The position numbers and the translations under genes are program-made. Under the pieces are notes generated by a model. It did no database searches. It saw only the letters and a program-made list of their open reading frames with translations, and had not been told where the DNA came from. Shown one piece after another: positions 49,970 through 59,800 of a DNA stretch of 64,000 nucleotides. The number at the start of each line of letters is the position of its first letter. Positions within the stretch are counted from its first letter, which is position 1. Origin of the DNA: Plut-88900 sp963668115 (GTDB taxonomy: Bacteria; Chloroflexota; Dehalococcoidia; Plut-88900); assembly GCA_963668115.1 (NCBI GenBank), contig OY764147.1:2948176-3012175 (forward strand). Direction: 5' to 3'.

Positions 49970-50476
49970 ATGAAAACCCGACTCGCCAACGCGCTCAAGC
50001 AGCGCCGCACCCTCTTCCTGTTAGCCTTCTGGGCCTTCATCCTCGCCTTCGATCAGATAACCAAGGCCGTGATACGCGCCACCATGAGCGTCGGCGAGTC
50101 CATCCCTGCCGACGCCCCCGTCCGCCTCACTTATGTCCGCAACACTGGCAGCGCCTTTGGCCTCTTCCCTAACCAGACCCTGGTCCTGACCATCGCTGCG
50201 GCCGTGGGCGTGATCGTCATTGCCTTCGTCTTGCTCAGGGAAGGCAGGGCAAGCAACCTCCTTGCCATCAGCCTGACCATGCAGCTTGCGGGCGCCATCG
50301 GAAACCTGATCGACCGCATCTCTTACGGGTACGTCGTCGACTTCGTGGACTTCCGCTTCTGGCCCGTGTTTAACGTCGCCGACTCCTCGATAACCATCGG
50401 GTTCCTCCTCCTCGCCGTGGCCCTTCTCTTCAGCCGGGACTCCAAGGACAAAGCCACAGATGGCTCTCCCCCGTGA
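49970..50476 (+). CDS. lspA: lipoprotein signal peptidase II
   Basis: 168 residues from MKTRLANALKQRRTLF (ATG at 49970). Four membrane segments; catalytic motifs FDQITK, NTGSAFGLF, GNLIDRISYGYVVDFVDF (Asp) and FNVADSSITIG (Asp). It removes signal peptides from diacylglyceryl-modified prolipoproteins. It overlaps rluD by 17 nt. Confidence 0.95.
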   Translation: MKTRLANALKQRRTLFLLAFWAFILAFDQITKAVIRATMSVGESIPADAPVRLTYVRNTGSAFGLFPNQTLVLTIAAAVGVIVIAFVLLREGRASNLLAISLTMQLAGAIGNLIDRISYGYVVDFVDFRFWPVFNVADSSITIGFLLLAVALLFSRDSKDKATDGSPP

Positions 50477-51386
50477 CCCCGGCACCGTGCCCCGGCTTCC
50501 CGGTGAGAGGCTGGACAAGCATCTCGCTGCCCTCCACCCGGACCTCTCCCGCTCGGTCATCCAGCAGTTGATCGCAGAGGGAAAGGTCCGCGTCAACGGG
50601 CGAATCGTCAAGGCCGGCCACAGGCTGAAACCGACCGACCGGCTGGAGTTTGACCTTTCCGCCGAGACCCCTATCACGGCCTCCCCGCAACCCCTCCCCT
50701 TGAACATAGTCTACGAAGATGACCACCTGCTGGCCGTCGACAAACCGGCAGGTCTCACCACCCACCCCGCCCCGGGCCACAAGAGCGATACCCTCGCCAA
50801 CGCCCTCCTAGACTACTTGCCAGCCCTTGCCGGGGTCGGAGACCCGTCCCGTCCCGGCATCGTTCACCGCCTGGACAAAGACACTTCCGGACTGCTCCTT
50901 GTCGCTAAAACCCAAACTGCCCACCGAGGCCTTTCTGCCCAATTCAAAAGACGTACCGTAACCAAGACCTATATCGCACTCGTGCAAGGTACGGTTTCCC
51001 CACCCGAGGGTGTCATCCAGGCCCCCGTCGGAAGGCACTTCACCCGACGTAAGGAAATGGCCGTCGTGCAAGGAGGCCGGGACGCCGAGACCCGTTACAA
51101 GACCGTCACCTCCTTCCACGGCTATACCCTGTTGAGCGTGACCCCACACACAGGTCGCACTCACCAGATCAGGGTGCATATGGCCGCTATCGGCCACCCT
51201 GTAGTTGGCGATGCTACCTATGGGAAACGCCACCCGGAGCTGAAACGCCATTTCCTGCACGCTGCCTCCCTCAAATTCCGTCATCCCTCCTCAGGTGAAG
51301 ACATGGAACTGACCGCCCCCCTCCCCGACGACTTGTCCAACTTCCTCGATTCGTTAAGCTATACCAGCAATGAAGTCGGCATTTGA
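50460..51386 (+). CDS. rluD: 23S rRNA pseudouridine synthase, RluD type
   Basis: 308 residues. N-terminal S4 domain (ERLDKHLAALHPDLSRSVIQQLIAEGKVRVNG), catalytic Asp in VHRLDKDTSGLLLVAK, and the C-terminal TGRTHQIRVHMAAIGHPVVGD. Directly after lspA, the usual pairing in many bacteria. Confidence 0.92.
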   Translation: MALPRDPGTVPRLPGERLDKHLAALHPDLSRSVIQQLIAEGKVRVNGRIVKAGHRLKPTDRLEFDLSAETPITASPQPLPLNIVYEDDHLLAVDKPAGLTTHPAPGHKSDTLANALLDYLPALAGVGDPSRPGIVHRLDKDTSGLLLVAKTQTAHRGLSAQFKRRTVTKTYIALVQGTVSPPEGVIQAPVGRHFTRRKEMAVVQGGRDAETRYKTVTSFHGYTLLSVTPHTGRTHQIRVHMAAIGHPVVGDATYGKRHPELKRHFLHAASLKFRHPSSGEDMELTAPLPDDLSNFLDSLSYTSNEVGI

Positions 51387-51388
51387 CG

Positions 51389-52870
51389 ATGGAAGATAAA
51401 GACGTAAGGGTTAGATACGCCCCAAGCCCGACCGGCATCCCCCACGTCGGCAATATCCGTACTGCCCTGTTCAACTGGCTATTTGCCCGTCATAACGGCG
51501 GCAGCCTGATCGTCCGTATTGAGGACACGGACCAGGCTCGCACCCAGGAAGGCGCAATACAGGCCATCCTGGAAAGCTTGCGGTGGCTGGATATCGACTG
51601 GGACGAAGGCCCCGAGGTCGGAGGCGATTTCGGCCCCTACCTCCAGTCGGAGCGCCTGGACATCTACGACCGATACGCCCGAAAGCTCCTGGAGAGCGGC
51701 GCCGCATATCACTGCTACTGCTCCGCGGAGCGCCTCAAGGCCGCCAGGGACGAGCAGTCGAGGCTGAAGCAGATGCCCGTCTATAACGGCCGCTGCCGGG
51801 ACGTTTCCGAAGACGAGGCCAAAGCCTCCGGTGATACCGATATCCCCGTTGTCAGGTTCCGGGTCCCGACCGGACGCACCATCACCTTCAACGACCGCAT
51901 TCGCGAGAAAGTCTCTTTTGACTCGGATATCCTCGGTGACTTCGTCCTTATCAAGACCGACAAGTTCCCCACCTACCACATGGCCAACGTAGTCGACGAC
52001 CATCTGATGAAGATTTCCCACGTCCTGCGCGCCGAGGAGTGGCTTTCCAGCACCCCCCGCCACCTCCTCCTCTACGAAGCCCTCGGCATGATTCCTCCCC
52101 AATACGGCCACCTCCCCATCATCCTCGGCCCCGACCGCTCCAAGCTCAGCAAACGCCACGGCGCCGCCGCCCTCCTGGACTACCGGGGACTCGGGTTCGT
52201 CCCCGACGCTATGGTCAACTACCTGGCCCTGATGGGCTGGTCCCTCGACGATCATACTGAGCTCTTCGCACGGAATGAGCTGGTTGAGCACTTCGCCCTT
52301 GAGCGGGTCGGCAAGACCGGGGCAATCTTCGACATCACCAAGCTCAGTTGGATGAACGGCGTCTACCTCCGGGACATGCCCGCAGGCCGTTTCGTTGAAG
52401 ATGCCCTGCCCATCCTGGAGTCAAAACTCCCTCCGGCCGTCCCCCGACCCCTGGACAGGGCCTACGCCGAACGCGTTCTTCCCTTGCTTCAGGAGCGAAT
52501 CAAGACTCTCGAAGAGCTCCCTGAAATTGCCGCCTTCTTCTTTGCCGATGAAATATCCCATGACCCCGCCGCCCTCATCCCCAAGAAGATGGACCGAGAT
52601 GCCACCATCTCCGCCCTCAACGCAGCGGCTACCAATCTGGACCCCCTTGAGTCTTGGGACCCCGACTCCCTCGAAGCCCTCCTCCGCCCCCTCGCCCCCG
52701 ACCTCGGCATAAAGACGGGCCAGCTTTTCGGCGCCCTCCGCGTCGCCGTCACCGGCCGCACCGCCGCACCTCCCCTCTTCGACACCATGTCCGTCCTGGG
52801 CAGGGAGCGCTGCATGAAACGTATCCAAGACGCCGTCAATCTGCTGACCTATCCAACCGATGCCGGTTAA
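51389..52870 (+). CDS. gltX: glutamyl-tRNA synthetase
   Basis: 493 residues (ATG at 51389; a TTG 6 nt upstream overlaps the rluD stop). Class I synthetase: HIGH motif as PSPTGIPHVGNIRTALFNW and KMSKS motif as SKLSKRHGAAAL. The C-terminal helical anticodon domain is present. Whether it also charges tRNA-Gln cannot be told; a tRNA-Gln gene lies 51 nt downstream. Confidence 0.94.
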   Translation: MEDKDVRVRYAPSPTGIPHVGNIRTALFNWLFARHNGGSLIVRIEDTDQARTQEGAIQAILESLRWLDIDWDEGPEVGGDFGPYLQSERLDIYDRYARKLLESGAAYHCYCSAERLKAARDEQSRLKQMPVYNGRCRDVSEDEAKASGDTDIPVVRFRVPTGRTITFNDRIREKVSFDSDILGDFVLIKTDKFPTYHMANVVDDHLMKISHVLRAEEWLSSTPRHLLLYEALGMIPPQYGHLPIILGPDRSKLSKRHGAAALLDYRGLGFVPDAMVNYLALMGWSLDDHTELFARNELVEHFALERVGKTGAIFDITKLSWMNGVYLRDMPAGRFVEDALPILESKLPPAVPRPLDRAYAERVLPLLQERIKTLEELPEIAAFFFADEISHDPAALIPKKMDRDATISALNAAATNLDPLESWDPDSLEALLRPLAPDLGIKTGQLFGALRVAVTGRTAAPPLFDTMSVLGRERCMKRIQDAVNLLTYPTDAG

Positions 52871-52921
52871 CCCCCGACGCCTTAGACTTGCCCGCAAGAG
52901 TTTGTTAATATGAAAGCACAC

Positions 52922-52995
52922 TGGGGAATCGTCTAGTGGTAGGACAGCGGACTCTGGATCCGTAAGCCCAGGTTCGAATCCTGGTTCCCCAGCCA
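52922..52995 (+). tRNA. trnQ: tRNA-Gln (anticodon CTG)
   Basis: 74 nt including CCA. Acceptor TGGGGAA/TTCCCCA with a U1-A72 pair typical of tRNA-Gln, G73, anticodon loop CTCTGGA and T-loop GGTTCGAATCC. Just downstream of gltX; a TAATAT box at 52902-52907 may be its -10. Confidence 0.95.
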
Positions 52996-53094
52996 AACCC
53001 CACTTCCTCCCTGCTCCTGCCAGTCCCGATTATTGCGCCTGAATTAACTACTTGGCCGTCGTCCTGTAACCACCGTCATCTTGGAGATTCGTAA

Positions 53095-53322
53095 GTGAAT
53101 CACGGTGACAGGTACAAGAAAGTTGTTGAATGGTCTGATGTCGATAACTGTTACGTCGGAAGCGTTCCCGGTTTGATATACGGCGGCTGCCATGGCGACG
53201 ACAGACAACAAGTGATGGCTGAGCTTTGCCAAATAGTCGAAGAAGTCATTGAGATATACAGGGCTGATGGCAGGCCATTGCCCCCTGCAACGACAGACCG
53301 TGACCTCCGCGCTCCCCAGTAA
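53095..53322 (+). CDS. orphan HicB-like protein
   Basis: 75 residues from GTG 53095 with GGAG upstream. HicB fold: YKKVVEWSDVDNCYVGSVPGLIYGGCHGDDRQQVMAELCQIVEEVIEIY. No HicA partner follows, and no DNA-binding domain is attached. It may be a solitary regulator or a remnant. The next gene starts 3 nt later. Confidence 0.7.
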   Translation: MNHGDRYKKVVEWSDVDNCYVGSVPGLIYGGCHGDDRQQVMAELCQIVEEVIEIYRADGRPLPPATTDRDLRAPQ

Positions 53323-53325
53323 CCC

Positions 53326-53844
53326 ATGCCCCCCCTCCCCGCACCCCTCCCCCACATCCTCAAAAACAGCTTCGTCATCCGGTTCACCATGACCCGGCGC
53401 AGGTCTGGCGGCCTTCGCACCGTCGAGACCACCTACTACTGGAACGGCGACAATGAAGTCGTGCTGTCGGGCTATCCCGGGCGTCGGGACTGGGTGGCCA
53501 ACATGGCCGCCAACCCGACCGTCACCCTCCACACCGTCGAATTTGAGCCCTGGTTCGACATACCCGGCCACGCCCGGGTCCTCTGGAAGACCAACGAACG
53601 CCTCCCTCATCTCTTCAACTTCATCGACCGCTGGGCCGAAAGGCCCGGCTTCCCTCGACGCCGCTTTGCCTTCGCCCTTGGCGCGATCAAGCTCAACCGT
53701 AAGTTGCGTCTTCCTTGGTGGGGCCCCTTCTGGCTCGCCCGCAAGGTCCTCGACAACATGCCCTGCGTCGTCGTCACCTTCACCGGTTCCCCTGTCCCTC
53801 GCCCCTATGGTCCCCCACCCCTCTCCGAACCCCGACACCACTAA
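53326..53844 (+). CDS. deazaflavin-dependent nitroreductase-family protein (DDN-like)
   Basis: 172 residues. RTVETTYYWNGDNEVVLSGYPGRRDWVANMAANPTVTLHT is the pattern of F420H2-dependent Ddn/DUF385 quinone reductases: a strand pair, then W-x-x-N-x-x-ANP. With the LLM and PPOX proteins it supports F420 use by this organism. Substrate unknown. Confidence 0.72.
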   Translation: MPPLPAPLPHILKNSFVIRFTMTRRRSGGLRTVETTYYWNGDNEVVLSGYPGRRDWVANMAANPTVTLHTVEFEPWFDIPGHARVLWKTNERLPHLFNFIDRWAERPGFPRRRFAFALGAIKLNRKLRLPWWGPFWLARKVLDNMPCVVVTFTGSPVPRPYGPPPLSEPRHH

Positions 53845-53858
53845 CTTTCCCTCCCCCT

Positions 53859-56800
53859 CTATCCGTCACTCTCGCTGCCCGTATCCGTTCCACTGGACCC
53901 GTCCGACCCAATGAGGGTCAACACTGCCGTCAGGGGATATTCCCCCGTATCGAGCGCCGAACAGGCTGTACCCTCCTTGCCATCGTCCGCAAAATGATCG
54001 GCATTGGGGTTAGCTATCCAGGGATATGTCAGTGCGTCGCCTTCCCCATCAATTGACTTGCCGCCAAGCATTACAGCGTTGCAGTCGTTTGTAGTTGCCA
54101 TGTATGGCCACACGTAAACTGAGCTTGGCATATTTCCCGCTATCCAGGTTATGACAATGGAGTATTCAAGGTTGGTTACGCCATCCTCCGCAGTGACCGT
54201 CACCGCTATCGCATTCTCGCCTGGCACGAGAATCACTTGATGCCCCGATTCCACAGGGTCCGCGTCGACATCTGGCCCGAAGTCCACCGTAGCCTTCTCG
54301 CTTGCCGCCCTCGCGGTGACTGTTGCCCAGTTGGCCGCGTCGCTTATCGTTGTGGCGTAGGAATAGATGTGGGGATTGAAACCCGATATATCCACCGGAC
54401 TAACCGCGAGAGACTTCAACGTAGCATCTAACGATGGCACACGGGCGGTCACCACCTTGGACCAGGCCCCAAACCCGACGCTGTTCCCCGCCGATACCCT
54501 CACGTTATAGCTACCTCCCTCGACTAGCCCCGCCCCGTCGTGTCCCGTGATTACGTGGCTCGTACCCAAGACGGTTGCACCGTTCACTACCGCGTAGCAT
54601 TCACCCCGGTCTTCTGACGCGCCCTCTCCTGTCCATCCGCTCTCCGCAGGGCATCCGGGAATCCCCGACTGTTTCCACTCCACCCAATAGTCGATTATCT
54701 GGTCTCCTCCGTTATTGGTCGGCGGTAACCAGGTGACTTCCAGCCCTCCTTCTTGGCCGTTGTAAGTCATGGAAACGATAGTGGGAGCATACGGAATGCC
54801 CGCCCCCACCCATCCCAACACCCAATTAACCTTCTTGTAGTGCCCTCTGCGGTCGGCGTAACTAACCGTAACCCGCAAAAACTTTCCCATGTCCTTGACT
54901 GTAGGCACGTACCCCGCCGATCTCGCACCGGCAATCGCCGACCAGGGATCGCCCCCATCGTCGGAGCGTTCCCACGTCCAGGAAGTAATGTAGGCATCAT
55001 CTACCGCCCCGGAAGTGTTGGACGCTGTGTAGTTGTCCCCGTCCGATACACTGGCATTTAGCAGGACGCCTACATCAGGGTACGGCAACGAGAACGTTAT
55101 CACCCCTTCCTCTTCCAGGTCCGCCACACTGATGACCACCGCCTTGGTGGCGTCTACACTCTCGTCGGTCGCGCTCGTCTCGTCCTTGCGGTCCGACACC
55201 GAGACCACGATTTCATACGACTCCTTCGCCTCGTAGTTCAGCGCCGTCCCCCCGACGTACCTTATCTGTCCGGCGCTATCGATGCTGAATAACCCTGCAT
55301 CCTCTCCGCCTAGGGAGTAATTAAGATCGTCATTGTCTGCGTCTATAGCCGTTACCGGTGCTCCCGCCTCGCCCCCGGATGTCACGCCTTCGTCAATGCT
55401 CCGCTCTCCCGTTTCGGACCCTGGAAAGTACGGCTTCCGGTTAGTGGCAGGCACCGTAATCTCAACGCTGCCCTCACCGGTCAACCCCAGTTCATCGGTC
55501 ACGGTGAGCGTCAGGACTATCTCCTGGGCCTCGTCGCTGGTGGCCGGGGCAGTCCACGTGGCGTCCTTCACCGAAGCATCCCCAAAGCTCCCTCCCCCCG
55601 ACCACTCATAAGTCAACTCTCCCTCTTCCGGGTCCGTCACCCCCGCCCCGAGCGTTAACGTGCTCCCTCCCGGTACAACCCCGCCCGCCGTCGCGACTTC
55701 TACCGTCGGGGCTTGGTTGGCCCTGACCGTCACTTCCACGTCTACCGCTTTCGTCCCTGTTGGCGTTCCATCGTCCGTGACCGTTAGTGTCAGCGTCGCC
55801 GACTGCTCCACGGCAAGCGGCGCGGGAGCCGTCCACGTCGTGTCCTCGCTGGCCGCATCTCCGAATGATCCCACGTTTGCGGGAGCGACAGTCCACGCAT
55901 AAGTTAGTGTATCTTCTTCGTCGGAGTCACTCGATGTCCCGTCAAGAGTGACAGTTCCTCTTCCCGGTACTTCGGCCGGGGAAGGCGTCGTGGATACCGT
56001 CACTACCGGGCTGCTATTCTGGTCGTTGATCCTCACTGAGACACTGCTGCTCCCAGGGGCTCTCTCAACTACGCTCTGGCTGGGCTTTCCCATCTCCACG
56101 TTGAATGTCTCATCATCCTCGTCCAGACTGTCATCCAGTATCGGTATTTCTAATGTCTTGAAAACCCGGTAAAGAGTGTCGCCGTCTTCCTCCACCTCGT
56201 CGAAATCCTCCTCTTTGAATACGAGACTGCCACTCACTGGGGTATAGTCCTCATTCGCCTTCGCCGTGCCGTCGGATGTCGAAAGGGGTATTGAGACCTG
56301 ACCATGAGGCTTCTTGTCCTCTTTGGTAGTCACCGTGACGGTTGCTACGACCTTCTCCCCCGTCTCTTCGACTGGATTTGGAGAGATAGCCAGCACCGCC
56401 ACCGAAGCCACAAACTCATCGTCCCGCACCAGGATGGTGGCCGCATCCTTCTTATCGTGGACGGTATAGGAATCGTCGTCCTCTATTTCCAGCTCGATCT
56501 TGGAATGGTTCTCCCAAACTGAGTCCGAGGTAGTTGTGACTTCGACCGTCGCCTTAGTCTTGCTCGCTGCAATGGTGACGGACTTGGTAATTCCTTCTTG
56601 GGAATCGTCAAGAACGTCCCCAGGCCCGACACCCGCGCTAACCCCAATCTCATCCAGCGTGAACTTCACTGCCAAAGTATCTCCCGCCGACTCCGACCTT
56701 GCCACCTCGAACTTTACCTTGTCACCCTCGGTTGCGGCCCCGGTGGTCAGGGCCCGAACGCTGACGGTGGGCGGTGGTTCATCATCATCCGTGATGGTGA

Positions 56801-59800
56801 CCGACACCGTTGAATCGTCTCTTCCAATACTAATCGGCGACCCCGAATCAGTGCTGGCGCTTATCGAGAAAGTCTCGTTTTCTTCATCAACCGTGTCCTG
56901 CGTAATGCTGACTTCAACGGTTTTCGTTGCTTGATACCTCGTGTTGCCATCGACCGTCACCGACGAAAAATCCGACTCTGTAAACTTAACGGAGGTGTCT
57001 ACACCCGTGTAGTCGCTGCCTGCCTTTGCCGTACCGTCTGATGTTGCCACCGTGACCGATGCTTCGCCATGAGGCTTCTTGTCGTCATCGGTAGTCACCG
57101 TAACAGTAGCCACGGTCTTCCCCGCCCCCTCCCCCACCGGATTTGGCGAAACGCTGAGCTTTGCCACCGAGTCCACAAACTCATCGTCCCGCACGACAAT
57201 GCCCGCCGAGCTCTTGTTGCTGTCTATGTCATACCAGGCCTCGGACTTGATGGTCATCTCGATCTTGGAGTGCTTTTCCCAGACGCTGTCTGCCTGGGTA
57301 TCTATCGTAAAGACCAGGGAGCTTTCATCCTCCTCAATAGTGTACAAAGGCGAGTTGCCCTCTATATGGTCCGGCAATATGTTCCCGTGCCCCTCGCCCT
57401 CGACGATGTCCACTTCATCCACCCCCACGCGCACGTCCAGAACGTCCCCCGCCACCGTAGCTCTGCTCACCTCGAAGCTCAGGGTGTCCCCCTCCGTTGC
57501 AGGTTCGCTGGTCACCCTTTGGATGCTCACCGTGGGTTTGGCCCTCGTGAAGACCAGCGTATAGACTTGCTCCGTTCCGTCCTCCTCTACCTTGATTTTG
57601 ATGGTAGTGCTCCCGACTCTTGCGTAGACCTGGTGGCCATCAGCCTCGTCGTCAAGATCGTCATATTCATTGTCGGTGGAATCCAGAAAGGACACCTCCG
57701 CCCCCGACTCCGGAGTAGCGTTGATAGTCGCCAGGTGGGTCCCGTACCCTATATCCGGAATGGTGTATGAGGTCTGGCTGTAGGAAAACGTGGGCGTAAG
57801 TGTCCCGGGGCTTACCGATAGGGCCGTGAGTCTCGGAAGTTCGTCATCGATGATTTCCACCGATTCCGTCTTGGCATTCGCATCCGGTTTGACCAAGGGG
57901 TCTGTGGGAGTGCCCAGGGCAACGGAGAAAGTCTCGTCCTCATCGTCCAGGGTGTCCTGCAAAATCACCACGTCCACCGACTTAGTGGCCCGAAACCTGT
58001 CATCCCCACTCACCTTCACCCCCGAGAAATCACCCTCCGCAAAGGACAAGTCGGCGTTCAGGGCGGTGAAGTCCTCACCCGAGGTTGCAGTGCCTTCAGA
58101 CGTGGTAACGGGAATCGAGACCTGGCCGTGAGGCTTCTTGTCCTCTTCGGTAGTCACCGTAACCGTGGCCGTTGTCTTCCCCGCCCCCTCCCCTACCGGA
58201 TCGGGAGCAACGCTGAGCTTCGCCGTCGAGGCCACGAACTCATCGTCCTTCACCAGCACCGATGCAGAACCCTTGGTGTCGTGGATGGTATAGGAATCGT
58301 CTACCGATATTTCGAGTTCGATATTGGAATGGTTTTCCCAGGTGGAGTCCGCGGTAGTCGTAACTTCGACCGTAGCCTTGGTCTTGTCTGCTGCAATAGT
58401 GGCAGTCTGGGTAGTCCCCTCTTCGGAATCAGGCAGAACGTCCCCCGGGATTACATCCTTACTGGTACCAACCTCCTCCAGAGTGAATTTCACCGCCAGC
58501 GTGTCCCCCGCCGACGCCGACCTTTCCACCTCGAACTGGATCTTGTCCCCCTCGGTAGCAGGGCTGGTGGTCAGGACCTCTACGTTCACCGTGGGTTTGG
58601 CCCTTGTTATTACGAGGGCGTAGTCTTGGGATAAGCCATCCTCCTCCAGCCTCACCTTGACGGTAGTGTCCCCAATGCCCAACGACACCTGGTGCCCCGT
58701 AGCCTTGTCATCTAGGTCCGTAAGAGCCTTGTTGGATGAATCGAGATACGACACGGAAGCCCCATGTTCGCCGGTAGCTGAAATAGTCAACCGATGGTTC
58801 CCATACCCGACATCCGGCACCGTATACGAAGTTTGGCTGTAGGAAAACGCGGGCGTAAGTGTCCCGGGACTTACCGATAGAGCCGTGAGTCTCGGGAGTT
58901 CGTCGTCGGTGATCTCCACCGATTCCGTCTTGGCATTCGCATCCGGTTTGACCAAGGGGTCTGTGGGAGTGCCCAGGGCAACGGAGAAAGTCTCGTCCTC
59001 ATCGTCCAAGGTGTCCTGCAAAATCACCACGTCCACCGACTTCACAGCCCTGAATCTGCTATTGCCGTCTACCGTCACCCCCGAGAAATCACCCTCCGCA
59101 AAGGATAAGGACGCATTCAAGGCGGTGAAGTCCGACCCCGCAGTTGCAGTGCCGTCAGATGTGGTGACCTGGATAGTGACCTGCCCATGAGGCTTCTTAT
59201 TGCTGCTCGTGGTCACCGTAACCGTAGCCGTTGTCTTCCCATCCCCCTCCCCCACCGGATCGGGTGAAACGCTTAGCGCCGCCGTCGAGGCCACGAACTC
59301 ATCGTCCTTCACCAGGATGGTGGCTGTGTCCTTGGTAGCGTGAACCGTATAGGAATCGTCGTCCTCTATTTCCAGTTCGATATTGGAATGGTTCTCCCAG
59401 GTGGAGTCCGCGGTAGTTGTCACCTCGACCGTGGCCTTGGTCTTGTTCGCCGCAATGGTGACGGTCTGCGTAGTATCCTCTTTGGAATCAGGGAGAACGT
59501 CCCCCGGACTTACACCCGCGCTAACGCCAACCTCGTCCAGCGTGAACTTCACCGCCAGCGTGTCCCCCGCCGACGCGGACCTTTTCACCTCGAACTGGAT
59601 CTTGTCCCCCTCGGTAGCGGACCCCGTGGTCAGGGCCTTTACGCTCACCGTAGGCTTGCCCCTCGTGATGGTCAGCGAATAGTCCTGGGAACCGCTGCCC
59701 TTGGTGACCCTTATCTTTATTTCCGTGACCCCGATGCCTAAAGCCACCTGGTGACCTTCAGCCGTCGTATCGAGGTCCGCAAGAGCGTTGTTGGAAGAAT

